From: Patiria pectinifera
Taxonomy: Eukaryota; Echinodermata; Asteroidea; Valvatida; Asterinidae
NCBI GenBank assembly: GCA_029964075.1
Contig: CM057136.1
Location: forward strand, 9,052,001 to 9,116,000
Direction of reading: 5' to 3'
Length of the DNA: 64,000 nucleotides
The notes beneath the pieces are model-generated. The model had not been told where the DNA came from and searched no databases. It worked only from the letters and a program-made list of their open reading frames with translations. The translations under genes were made by a program, and so were the position numbers. Below, in pieces: positions 10,999-21,282 of the stretch (the first letter of the stretch is position 1; every line of letters starts with the position of its first letter).

Positions 10999-12985
10999 TT
11001 AGATATTTGGCTGCGGTTCATTGTCTTTTTGCAGGAACTCATGATTAGGCCTTGGATTTAATAGTCCTTTCTTATACATGGTCTGTGCAGTATAGTGCGC
11101 ATGGAATCTCTCACCACGGCATTGTGCTCGTCGTTTCCTATATTTCTGTGACTTTGCGCGTTTCTTATGATATTTCTGTGCTTTGTCCATTTCAGCAAGA
11201 GCACTAGCTGCAGTGGAGCCACTGGTTATGGGACATCCAGCTGCTTGGCATTTCTTGATGATTGAATTGGCGTGCCTGTTATTAACGAGATGAATGGCGC
11301 TGTGATCTCTAGCTGCAGCGTTCTTTGAAAAGGTCAGCGATCCTTTGGGGTTGGTCATCCCAAAGGCATGATTTACAGATTCTGCCTTCTGCGTACTCAT
11401 GCCGTACTTCGTTTTTTCCAATGCCTCGTGTCCAACTCGCTTTTCTAAAATTGTCTTTAGAAGGAGCTCATCCTTGGTGGATACATTTAGTTTGCCCCTA
11501 GTGCTGCGTGACATGGGAAGCCATAATTACCATTGGAAATTTGGGAACCTTTTCTGCATAGACTGTGATCCCCCATATAGCATTTGGGGATAGCATTTGA
11601 AGTCTTAGCTGCCATGGTTTTCATTTTATCAAGTTGCCCATCAGATTTTTTTACGAATTGCAATGGCCTCGGCCTGTGTCCTATGACTAACATCATCAGC
11701 AAAACGATTTTTCAGTTGTTTTCTTAGTCTGGCACTTCTGCCGGGGAACATATCTGAACTGAATTTTGCCCGACTGATGGCACGGCATAGCTATCTGTTC
11801 AAATGCGACGGATCAAGTTGTTTTACAGTTTCAAAACCAGTTCTAGTTCTCATTTGTGTGTTAAAGCCTGCTGCCAGACATCCATCTGCATCAGTGGTGA
11901 CACTGTTGACTTGCAGGGGCTCTTTGCATTTCAAAAGTGTTTCAGCACATCGTAGTCCCCCTTCTCGCTCGTTTCCCATGTTGAAGTGAGGGGGGCGTGT
12001 CGCTGTACATCCTGCGTGGTTAGGGCACTTTGTCGGTTTTCCTTTGGCTCGCCTCGTTTCTCTGCTTTTGCACAGTTTGTTTTCGTAATGGTACATGATG
12101 ACATATTTTGAAGATGTCACATTTTCACACACCGTGTCTCTGGTTTGTGTGGCAGGCACAAAGAGACTTTTTTTCCTAGAGTGTCTGAGCGGATTGTTGT
12201 ATTGTCCGTCCATCTCAACAGCAATTGGACTCTTCTTTTGAAATCCCTGCATCTCATGAACATCTTTTACAATTTTCCTCTTTGCAGCCATGTCGTCCAT
12301 GTTCTCCTGAGTTATTATTTGACCACATTTGTTTGCAATTTTTTGCAGTCCTTTGGTTGAGGGAACAGTCGTGTCCATAGCAGTCAAGAGCCTCCGAGCA
12401 CCTGCAGCTGCGATGCCAGTATTGTAGAGTCCCACCTGGAATGCCATGTTGGGAGTAGCAGTCCGTCGTCCAGGTCCATTTTGAGGTATTTCGGTGTAAA
12501 GTTTTTGTCTCTGTGTTGTGAATCCACATTTTTGGCAGTACATTGCTTCAGATACGGCTAAATCTCTGCACTCCTCTGCCTCTGTCATTAGTTCAGGATG
12601 GCCGTCACACTCAGGATGCGATCTTTGATGGTCAAGTACAGCCTGTGCTCCTAGCTGTACAGCTGACTGGATGTTCACAAAACGGTATCCTCCTTGGTGG
12701 TTTGTTCCACTCTTGGTTTGGGAGTGCCCTATTTTGTGCTCGGGTTTTCCACTCTTGGGCTGGAGCTTGTCAACTGGAGTAATTTCTGCAGTTTTTGGTC
12801 GGAGCAACATTACATTTCTGCACTTGGCCTCGGCTGTTGGCAGTGGTTGGCTGAGAAACCCTCGCTCATCTGTGGGAACAGCTAGTTCAAGCTGCTCATA
12901 AGTTGGTCTAACATACTTGGGGAGTTGCAGGTCTTCAGCACACTGCGTTTTTTTGGGAGACAGCTCGTGCTTTGGTTTGAATCAA
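10999..12985 (-). pseudogene. Mutator-like DDE transposase, broken
   Basis: Read on the minus strand, an open frame runs from about 12985 to 11791, with motifs typical of the metazoan Mutator-like transposase domain: GYRFVNIQ near the start, a CQKCG zinc pair, GIAAAGARRLL, the putative first catalytic Asp in AVEMDGQYNN, a Cys-rich CPNHAGCTA block with RCAETLL, and the putative second Asp in TTDADG. A stop follows at 11791. Homologous coding then continues in other frames: about 11780-11660, 11702-11487 (KMKTMAAKTSNAIPK) and 11514-10999 (KAESVNHAFGM, the region that carries the C-terminal part of the domain). At least two frameshifts and a stop therefore separate the parts. No start codon is seen upstream of 12810 in frame, so the first exon is missing or unrecognised. 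Dead as it stands; superfamily call is from motif order, not a search. Confidence 0.75.
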
Positions 12986-13985
12986 GTTTTTTTCATTTTG
13001 AAAATTCCCCGTCTAACCCGACCCATCGTGCAAGAAAATAATTTCAGTCGTGTTGAATGTTTTTTATAAGGTTGCTTCAAATGATATGGTCATCCCAATA
13101 CTAAATCAGACTTATATACAATTTCTCAGCATTTTACTTGGGTACTTCTGAGAACTCAGTTTTCCAAGTGAAGGTCACAAGATACGTCAGTCAGTGCATG
13201 TGTCCTTATGCCACTTGGAAAGGCTGTTGTATCCCGGGGGGCAATTACCTGATGGTTTCTATGTGTTGTCAAGGTCACTTTTCAATTGTGGAACTCTTAT
13301 CAATTAATCTTTTTGAAATACATCCTAAGATGTTCAGTTGCAAGATTGTGATGGTAAAACATTCAAATGCCCCCTTCAAATTAACTGTGAAAATGTTGAG
13401 GACAGAATTCTTCACACTTTGATTTTATTTCATATAGGCCTATGATTGTGGTGCATGGGTGGTGGTGGTGGTGGTGAAATTCAAGGGAGGGGGTGTCAAT
13501 TGAAATCACGAGTGCTAAGTAAAACCTGCCATGACTATGAAAAACATTCTCCACCCTTGATGATATTTGCTTGTCATATTGAACCCCACCCCTACAACCC
13601 CCCCCCCCCATAAAAGGGAAAAGTGAATATAATATTCCAAAATTTCCCCCCAAAATAGAGAAAAAAATAACCAAACAAAGTAAAACAGTCACTGGCCCAT
13701 CAACCGACCAGACCCACCACCCACCGACCCAAAATACAATTGGCAAAATAATGGAAATTTAAGCTGAAGACATTGCAGATTCTTTTGTTCTAGTAAAATG
13801 TAAAGGCAGTGTGTGCTGGTTTGAGACTGTGTAAAATGCTATAGGCTGGCCTTGAACATTTAACCCCATAGATGGCCCGTGGATCAATTTTTTTCATTTT
13901 TTTTTCTACAGATGAAGTCTTGGATATATTCTTGACCTTTTAATGTTCATATTGCCTAAAATAATTAGAACTGGATCTATTTATA
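12986..13985. other. non-coding stretch with simple-sequence tracts
   Basis: No gene recognised. A GGT-rich microsatellite lies at about 13455-13480, a C-run at about 13597-13611 and a CCCACC/GACC-rich stretch at 13690-13735. The segment is internal to the two 482-bp direct copies. Confidence 0.5.
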
Positions 13986-14467
13986 GGGTGCAGTGAACTA
14001 ATTCAAGTGAGAATTTCTACGCCAGCCAATTAGCATAAAAAGTGCCCCCACAATTTCTTTTGAAAAAAGAGAAACTTTGGCTCAAAAAAGGGTTGAATTG
14101 TGTAAATATAGCCTAGGATCAACTCCCCAGTTTTTGGGCTTCCAAATGAGAGCAGATTTGATAAAATCACGGTTGAAAAATGGGTCCTATTTGCACGAGA
14201 AAGTGGATGGACGCCATTTGTAAAATGGCTGCATGCACCCTTGGGAAGTATCACTTTTTGGGGGGTGAGTAAGTTTTGGTGTGAATATTAAAAAATGTAA
14301 TTGGCTAACCCACCAAAAATTGAAAAGAAATAGGCAGATGAAGGACAAGAACATAATTTAATTTTTGTTTGAGAAACCCCAGTGATGTCGGCGTGCATGT
14401 TATTTGGCCCTGAACTTTGTTGATTTTACACTGTTTTCGATGGGGCTTGAATTGGTTCAGTGCACCC
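13986..14467. mobile_element. 482-bp TIR element, copy 2
   Basis: Near-identical direct copy of 9533-10014 with the same GGGTGCAGTGAACTAATTCA start and GGTTCAGTGCACCC end. It bounds, with copy 1, a 3.97-kb interior that holds the endonuclease and transposase genes. Confidence 0.8.
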
Positions 14468-14532
14468 CAATGGAGCGCAGGCACCATTTTTCAAAATGGC
14501 GACGGTTTTGCGCAACAGGACTACTTTTAGGC

Positions 14533-14689
14533 GGGTGCGTACCTATGTTCCCCAATACCTATGTTCACCAAAACCTATGTTCCCCAACCTTAACTCTAAC
14601 CCTAACCATCCAACTCTAACCCTAACCCTAATGATTTTGGGGAACATTATATTGGGGAACATAGGAATGGGGAACATCGGGTAGACTCC
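14533..14689. mobile_element. 157-bp foldback element with telomere-like core, 9-bp TSD
   Basis: Flanked on both sides by CTTTTAGGC (14524-14532 and 14690-14698), an exact 9-bp target duplication. The ends carry ACCTATGTTCCCC and GGGGAACATCGGGTAG, which pair, with a second pair of GTTCCCC/GGGGAACAT arms inside. The centre is CTAACCCTAACC-type telomeric repeat. Related copies are at 49957-51510 (interrupted) and 54067-54211. Confidence 0.85.
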
Positions 14690-14698
14690 CTTTTAGGC

Positions 14699-15179
14699 TG
14701 ATCATCTTTGGATGGAATTTTCCAAAAATCAAAAGTTAACCCCCAAAAAAATTGAACAGAAAAAAAATGGCGAAATTAGCTTTAATGTGCGTGTCTATAA
14801 CACCTTGGAGAGTTGTGAGTATTTTGTAGTCGATTTAACGAAGAAAAAAACCAGAACTTACGCACTTTGAGACTTTCGTGAAATGTGTCAACAGTCAAAT
14901 GTTGCGCAGCTTACGCAATAAAATATGGCGCAACTAAAGTTTCGTGAATTCGGCTGCAGGCCACTAGACCATCATGCTTCCACCATTTTAGTCATGTTCC
15001 CTGTATCCAATAACAGTACTGATTGATAATGTTTTTGTGCGAAAAGGAACCAGACTATTTTGCCTTCCAGCCTCGCTTTGGTTACATTGATCTGAATGGG
15101 AAAAAATCAAATGGCTACAACATTATTTCTCAGTCAAGTTATGCTTGGTGCATAAATTTGCAAAAAGATTGGTTTATGC
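14699..15179. other. non-coding stretch
   Basis: No gene or repeat recognised. A short open frame (from 15023) contains no known motif. Confidence 0.4.
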
Positions 15180-15446
15180 TCAGCAGGTTTGTTTATCCGC
15201 TTACTCTGCAAGTGTGGCCGCAGCTTGGAGAATAATTGCAGCATATGGTTCTCAGTTTCTGCTTACTATATAAATTTGCTATTAAATCAGAACGTATTCT
15301 ATGCTCAGCAGGTTCGATTATCCGCTATACTCTGCAAATGTGGCCGCTGCCTGGTATAGTGCCTGTGGCAGCATGGTTCTCAGTTTTTACTTAGTGCATA
15401 CATTTGCTAATTTGTTAATTATGCTCATGCAGCAGGTTTGATTATC
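15180..15446 (+). repeat. about 120-bp degenerate tandem units
   Basis: The phrase CAGCAGGTT..GATTATC.GCT.TACTCTGCA recurs at about 15180, 15305 and 15430, followed by GTGGCCGC and GGTTCTCAGTTT in the first two units. The third unit leads directly into the discoidin-like exon, so the array may be amplified edge sequence of that exon. Confidence 0.6.
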
Positions 15447-15722
15447 TGCTTACTCTGCAGTCACGAGCGGGTCCGCAGCCTGGTGTAATGCTGGACCTAG
15501 TGAAACCAATCCATGGATCCAAGTCGAACTCGGTTCCAATGCAACCATCACTGGCGTTATCACCCAGGGGCGCGGGACTTCGAATGGGGACTGGCCCCAA
15601 TGGGTGACAGAGTTCAAAGTCGCCTATAGTCACGATGGCCAAGAATGATCCAATGTCACCGATGATGGATCATGCACACCGATGAAGGTAGTCCAATCAC
15701 ATTGTTCAATGTGAGCCTCTGA
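15447..15722 (+). pseudogene. F5/8 type C (discoidin) domain exon, decayed
   Basis: From 15447 the frame reads SAVTSGSAAWCNAG, then NPWIQVELGSNATITGVITQ, then QWVTEFKVAYSHDGQ. This is the characteristic W-I-Q-V-x-L-G...I-T-G-V-x-T-Q-G-R...F-x-V-x-Y-S order of coagulation factor 5/8 C-terminal domains, which bind membranes or glycans in secreted and surface proteins. A TGA stop follows at about 15648, and a later piece, ending SPITLFNVSL, is in a different frame, so the exon carries a stop and a frameshift. The conserved closing region of the domain is missing. No neighbouring exons were found. Confidence 0.75.
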
Positions 15723-15771
15723 TGACGGCACACTTTATTGTTTACAATGTGCGCTTTGCTATCGGGGTACT

Positions 15772-15863
15772 AGTCTGGTTCCCTGATATTACAATTTCCC
15801 CCGACGCCCTGACGTCTAAACACATCAGACACAGTCAGAATCTTTCGGTCTGGGAACCAGACT
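15772..15863. mobile_element. 92-bp foldback element
   Basis: Ends AGTCTGGTTCCC and GGGAACCAGACT are exact inverses and are bordered by T on the left and A on the right, extending the palindrome to TAGTCTGG/CCAGACTA. Small MITE with possible TA target; no coding. Confidence 0.6.
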
Positions 15864-16039
15864 ATGGGGCTACGAAACTGCCGTCCCCACCGGGCTCCCA
15901 CGTGTAAACAAAGTGTGACGTCATCAGTAGACGGACCTATTTGCCCTTTCACCAAGGTATACTGTATACTCAGTGTTGTCCGAGCATTTCTGAGATAAAA
16001 GTCACAAGCTTACTCAGTGGGTTGGGACTTGAAGCCCAC

Positions 16040-16135
16040 GACATTTTTATGCCCCGCGGCGAAGCCGAAGGGGCATACTGTTTCCGCCTTGTCCTTCCGT
16101 GGGTGGGTGTGTGTGTGGGTGGGTGTGTTAGTGGG
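16040..16135. repeat. hairpin-headed dispersed repeat (ATGCCCCGCGGC)
   Basis: ATGCCCCGCGGCGAAGCCGAAGGGGCAT forms a GC-rich hairpin followed by CTTGTCCTTCCGTGGGTGGG and a GT/GGGTG microsatellite to about 16155. This head plus the 145-bp units from 16493 look like one dispersed repeat family split by the insertion at 16163-16456. Confidence 0.55.
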
Positions 16136-16162
16136 TGTGTGGGGGGGTGCGGGGGTGAGTTT

Positions 16163-16456
16163 GTGTTACATACCCTATGTGGACTTGTGAACAAAAGAGG
16201 TCCACATAATGCAGGTTGTGTTAACCTTATGTGGACTAAGCCGTGTCCACATAAGGTTTTGCCCTTTCTGGAAAACAGGTTTAGAGGCATTTTTGGGTTA
16301 GGTTTATCTGTAGCAGAATGAAGAGAAACACTATAGGGAATCATAGAAAAAAAATTGGGTTAAAAGAGTTTTCACAGTTTAAGTAAAGTTATTTTTTGTA
16401 CCGAGTTTTCTTAACTACACGAAAACAAAGCAATGTCCACACAAGGTATGTAACAC
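16163..16456. mobile_element. 294-bp TIR element inside the repeat
   Basis: GTGTTACATACCCTATGTGGAC at the left is matched by GTCCACACAAGGTATGTAACAC at the right, an imperfect 22-bp terminal inverted repeat. GT-rich microsatellite borders it on both sides, as expected for insertion within such a tract. No protein. Confidence 0.65.
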
Positions 16457-16492
16457 ACGTCTGGGTGCGTGCGTGTGTGTGTGTGTCCGGAC

Positions 16493-17225
16493 AAATCTTG
16501 TCAGCGCGATAACTTGAGAAATTCTTAACATATGAACTTCAAATTTGGTTTGTGGATTGTTCTTGGTAATCCTAGGAAGCCTTTTGCATTTGGGGCCAAA
16601 AGGCCAAAGGTCAAGTTCACAGTGGCTAAAACAATAGAAATCTTGTCAGCGCCATAACTTGAGAAATACTTAACATATGAACTTCAAATTTGGTTTGTGG
16701 ATTGTTCTTGGTAATCCTAAGAAGCCTTTCGCATTTGGGGCCAAAAGGCCAAAGGTCAAGTTCACAGTGGCTAAAACAATAGAAATCTTGTCAGCGCAAT
16801 AACTTGAGAAATACTATACATGTGAACTTCAAATTTGGTTTCTGGATTGTTCTTGGCAATCCTAAGAAGCCTTTTGCATTTGGGGCCAAAAGGCAAAAGG
16901 TCAAGTTCACAGTGGCTAAAACAATAGAAATCTTGTCAGCGCGATAACTTGAGAAATACTTTACATGTGAACTTCAATTTGGTTTGTGGATTGTTCTTGG
17001 CAATCCTAAGAAGCCTATTGCATTTGGGGCCAAAAGGTCAAGGGTCAAGTTCACAGTGGCTAAAACAATAGCAATCTTGTCAGCGCGATAACTTGAGAAA
17101 TACTTAACATATGAACTTCAAATTTGGTTTGTGGATTGTTCTTGGTAATCCTAAGAAGCCTATTGAATTTGGGGCCAAAAGGTCAAGGGTCAAGTTCACA
17201 GTGGCTTAAACAATAGAAATCTTGT
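16493..17225. repeat. five tandem units of about 145 bp
   Basis: AATCTTGTCAGCGCGATAAC recurs at about 16493, 16638, 16783, 16928 and 17072, with a final partial start near 17216. Each unit continues with TTGGTTTGTGGATTGTTCTT and GGTCAAGTTCACAGTGGC. Units differ by scattered substitutions. Confidence 0.9.
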
Positions 17226-17492
17226 ATTTATTCTGAGATTATAGGGATTAGGGATTAATTCATATAAAACCTACAGAAGACACTAATGCTGTCAGTGAAC
17301 GTTCCATGTGACCAAGGTACATGTAAGTTGATGTTAAAAGAGTGGTGTTATGTCATGGGAACAGTCACGGTTGCGGGGCATTTGTGTTTGTAAACACACC
17401 TGACTTGTTTTTTTTTACGGGTGCAAATGTTGGATGGGAAATTAAGCTATAGATTAGATTCAAACTTCAAACCAGCCAGCAGACTCGAACAA
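17226..17492. other. non-coding stretch
   Basis: Nothing recognised apart from a short T-run near 17409. Confidence 0.4.
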
Positions 17493-17563
17493 GCTTGGAG
17501 GTCGAGTGGTAAGACATTTGCGCTAGTAAGCACGAGGTCGTGGGTTCAAGTCCCACCCAAGTA
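17493..17563 (+). repeat. tRNA-derived SINE head, copy 1
   Basis: The segment has a pol III A box-like GGTCGAGTGGTAAG and B box-like GGGTTCAAGTCCCAC, with acceptor-like arms GCTTGG/CCAAGT and a CTAGTAA anticodon-like loop. The upstream word ACCAGCCA is shared with the copies at 32861 and 34667, which marks a dispersed SINE rather than a single tRNA gene. Confidence 0.65.
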
Positions 17564-17597
17564 AACATCTTTCTCTCCTCGCTCTTGAATATAAATA

Positions 17598-17772
17598 AGG
17601 TGTTTAAACTAGATACATGAGTCGTTTAAACAAGATCAATGAATCGTTAAACAAGACAAATGATACTAAGTCGTTTGAACGAGATAATAAGTCGTTTAAA
17701 CGAGAAACCGGTACTTAGTCGTTTAAATGAGATACCGGTACTTAGTCGATTAAATGAGATACTAAGACGTTT
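17598..17772. repeat. about 26-bp minisatellite (GTCGTTTAAACGAGAT)
   Basis: About six degenerate copies of AGTCGTTTAAACGAGATAC, the last ones including ACCGGTACTT. The TTTAAA core is self-complementary, so each unit is a short palindrome. Confidence 0.75.
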
Positions 17773-18075
17773 TTCGTTTGTTTGTCTTTTTCCCGGTTTT
17801 TTTTATTTGGTTGGTAACAATACGATTCCGTAGAGTAGGCAGAAATACTCACAAATACAATCAACAAGTAAAATCATCAAGTAGGCCGACAAGATAATAA
17901 ATACATTACTTGCTACGATGGAATTGGATCAGTTACCCTACCAGGGTCTACTATTGTCTCGAGGTTGAAAGTAGATCCTGGGTACAAGGTTGGGATAGTG
18001 TAATAAATGTTTTAATAGTGGGAAAAAGAAAAGAGTCAACCTCGATCCACGTGTCTACTTTCGATCCCGATGACA
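17773..18075. other. non-coding stretch
   Basis: Nothing recognised; a short open frame from 17910 shows no motif. Confidence 0.4.
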
Positions 18076-18289
18076 ATGGGCCTTATCCACGAGTTGGCCA
18101 TTTTTGTCGAGTTCCCTGAACGTATGGCATTAAGTGTTAACTGTTCAATGGGATGGCGCCAGACTATTTATGCAGGCATAATGCAGCCTTATTTTTTTAC
18201 TGTCTTTTTTTTTATCTGGCTTTAAATATTAGGGAATAGATTTTACCTCACTTTCAATTGAATATGGCCGACTCGTGAATAAGGCCCAT
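18076..18289. mobile_element. 214-bp foldback element
   Basis: ATGGGCCTTATCCACGAGTT at 18076 and its near inverse ACTCGTGAATAAGGCCCAT ending at 18289 form about 26-bp inverted ends with two or three mismatches. No coding region. Target duplication not clear. Confidence 0.6.
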
Positions 18290-18382
18290 AGCAGCGAGAG
18301 AGCAGAAAATGTAGCGTTCTACTCGAGGTTTAAAAGGAGTTGGGTCTTCCCATAGACAGGTTCCCCGCCGGTCCCTCAATCG

Positions 18383-18645
18383 TCCTTTGATTTATTTCGC
18401 CTCGCGAGGTCAAAAACTCACCGTTTGCGGTCAACCTGAGCTACGTGCTGAGCTAAAAAGACGAACTAGCCAATGAAATCGCGTACACTGTACACGTGAT
18501 CTTAAATCACTGGACCGACAAACAAGAATAATGTGCTTTTATTGGTTAGTTAATATTTTACCTCAGTCCGTAGTTCAGGTTAACCGCTCACGGTAAAGTT
18601 TTCCGCCCCGCGAGGCGAAATTTAAGAAATCAAACAGGATAGATA
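18383..18645. repeat. imperfect inverted repeat with TTTCGCCTCGCG arms
   Basis: TGATTTATTTCGCCTCGCGA...CAACCTGAGCTACG on the left is matched in inverse by CAGGTTAACCGCTCACGG...GCGAGGCGAAATTT on the right. Arms are about 90 bp and diverged. A third piece of the same word set (CTCGCGAGACAGAAAAC, TTGAGCTACGCG) follows at 18655-18720, so this may be a nested foldback family. Confidence 0.5.
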
Positions 18646-19205
18646 TTTGCCTCACGGCCTCGCGAGACAGAAAACTGCTCAGCAAAAATTCACCTCATAC
18701 GTTGAGCTACGCGCTATGCAAACGGCTCAAACGGCTTTTGCTCAGCACGTAGGGTAGCTATCGTACGCGTGTGCGGCGGGCTTTAGCAGTAAGCACAGTA
18801 AAAGCACGCTTAAAACTCCTCCTGGATGGTATAGTTTTTCGATACCTTACCGGTGTCACGGTCTCACTTCTCCGGCGTGCTAGCTTCCCGGCCCGTTTGG
18901 ATTCGGCGGATAATTATTGAGCACGTTACAGTGCACGTTACATGAGCACGATACATGCTCATGTGTCCACTGTGCTTTTCCTCGGGGCTGTGTTCTGAAG
19001 TCTCGCAGATTTTATACCTGAACGTTGCCCCTTTTGTTGCGCATCATGCTTATCGTCATGATTGGCGTCGTGCGTCGTGTCGTGCGTCGCGTCGTACTTC
19101 GTGTTGTGCATCACGTCGTCCCTCGCGACTTTTATCGCGTCGTACCATCGCACTGTGCCCTCATCAAGGTGGTTCCCATTGAAATGAGGGCGCTCGTGAC
19201 AATGA
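18646..19205. other. non-coding stretch with CGTCGTG-rich tract
   Basis: No gene seen. From about 19060 to 19150 the sequence is a degenerate CGTCGTGCGTCGTGT simple repeat, which opens accidental Arg/Val-rich frames. Confidence 0.5.
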
Positions 19206-19842
19206 TTTACCCCCTTTTCAGTACTTCACTGTCTCATGCCGATTGAATATTGTTAATTCTTTCAAAAATCATTGCTTCCTGTGACTTTCGAGTCCAGCTT
19301 CAATACCTGGACACGAAAGCCTTGTCTGTACGTTCAAATAGTTAATTTTTACACACAAGGTCTCAGTAACTCCCTTGTTAACCCGATTCTACCGGGTTTG
19401 AGGTTTGCATTTAGGTAGACAATCATTATAAAATAATACATGATGGAGGAAAATATTGTTAAAAAAAGTATTTTGAATAACCTCAGTAAAGCACTTCGGT
19501 ATTTCGATGAAGTAGTCCAGATCAAAGGTCAGTCGGGATAAAATAACCGATGTGATGTTGAGGCCGGTTTAAGGCGAACTTGTGACGTCAGGGCAGTTTT
19601 AAAAGTTGAGCACATTTCAACTCCGGCCAATTTCGTAGCGAATGCTTCGTGACGTCAAATTCGCATCGCATGAAGTATGAACCGACCATGATACTTCACA
19701 CGAATGCGAATGCGAAACGAATTTGGAGTCATAAAACATTCGCTGCAAAATTCGCCGGAGTCACCTTTTGCGAAATCGCAGCGCGAAAATTTGCTATGAC
19801 GTCACAAATTTGCGTTCGCATTTCGCTTTGAGTTTGAACCGG

Positions 19843-20000
19843 TGTCACATGAAAATCCGACTCCTATGAAAATCGGACCCCTTTTCCCTATTTTTGGTTA
19901 ATCCCTCTCACGTGACCGGTCACTTTCCTAATTATCAACTTACGCATGCGCGGTATTACCAATGAGTCCGAATTTCATAGAAACCTAAATTCACGCTACA
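19843..20000. mobile_element. 158-bp insertion with CCGG target duplication
   Basis: The other copy of block Y reads GAACCGGCCTGAAAC without interruption. Here GAACCGG is followed by TGTCACATGAAAATCC...CACGCTACA and then CCGGCCTGAAAC, so CCGG (19839-19842, 20001-20004) is duplicated. Ends TGT/ACA with subterminal GAAAATCGGAC and GTCCGAATTTC in inverse orientation. Class uncertain. Confidence 0.85.
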
Positions 20001-20247
20001 CCGGCCTGAAACAGAAGTGATGCCATGATGACGTCATAGGTATCAAATTACAAGCGAGTTTAGTTTCACAAGATTTATTCATTTATAACTCATGAACAAA
20101 ATGAACAATCATGTTGGTACTTATTGTTATATTATAGACCATACCTTGATAAACATTATTTTCTGATTTCCGAAATAAAGTTTCTTGACGGAAGGAGCGA
20201 CATTTACGTAGGATAGTTAGGTAACTTAAGAACTGAAGCTGTACATG

Positions 20248-21282
20248 TGTAGAGAATCCTCGGGACGGGGTGGGGTTGGGTGATGAGGTAGTATTAGAGT
20301 GGGTTGTAACTGACTGGTAAAGAGCTCTGGGTCTGGCTAAATGGGTGATTGGGAGGGCAACACGGGCACGCAGGTCCTAGTGAATCAGTGACGCTTTGAG
20401 AAAAGTCAGCTTCCTTGCCTCAATTTATTCCTGCCAACCTGCCAGCCCAGCTGCCAATTCTCACTGTGTGAGAATTCGGCAGTGAGGTAAAAATACAAAG
20501 AATACAAATTACAAAAAGCACACACATGTCAGTGTTATATGGGTATAAAATTACAATAAACGTGTACATGTTGATCTATTGCCCCGAATTAAATAAACAA
20601 TCTTCGCATGAAATAAGAATTACCTCAGGCAATGCTGAACATAAAGGAGCAGGCTCACATTTACACATGCTGGCCAGGCACACTCATACACACCATCAAC
20701 CACTTTCATACACACCAGTCCTCAATGAACAGGAAGAGCCATTATTTACTTGTGTTATTATTCCCTAAATATAAACCTTAGATAATCATAGTACATGTAC
20801 TGGAATCTGACAATGCGCAATAAGACCCATGTCAAATTATACATGAACATAAATACGTACGTAACGTTATACACAATTACATGGGAATATCACGTGTGCG
20901 CGCACCACGCTGTCACATTTTGCACGTGAATGCGTGTATGCCTATACTACACGCACCATGTTTGCTAAACTCTCCACAACGAGCTCACACTTTGGAGCCC
21001 CAAACCTACATTTATATCTTATCAAAACTTTACTTTAATGCCTCCAGTATTATCTATGAGCACTAGCGGACAAATCCTTATGCAATATTGGGTAGCGTGC
21101 AGTTTGCAAACAAATGATATTTCAATTCAAAAACGAGCTTCAAAAGTTGACAACGTACCTGTGTGAGAATTCGGCAGTGAGGTGCCGGTCAAAGGTTACG
21201 CAAGGCACAGGTCACGTACATAATAAGGGGCGTGGCTTAAATACATGTAAACACTATGTGCATATCATACGCACACTCTACA
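20248..21282. mobile_element. 1,035-bp insertion, probable solo LTR
   Basis: The uninserted copy reads GCTGTACATGTGATCATAG at 28375-28393. Here GTACATG is followed by TGTAGAGAATCC and, 1,035 bp later, CACTCTACA is followed by CATGTGATCATAG, duplicating CATG. The TG...CA ends, the short duplication and the absence of coding fit a solo LTR. An internal word, GTGTGAGAATTCGGCAGTGAGGT, occurs twice (20465 and 21160). LTR identity is inference; a TIR of TGTAGAG/CTCTACA is an alternative reading. Confidence 0.75.

Noticed and set aside
19040-19182. Arg/Val/Cys-rich frames
   Set aside because: Products of the CGTCGTG simple repeat.
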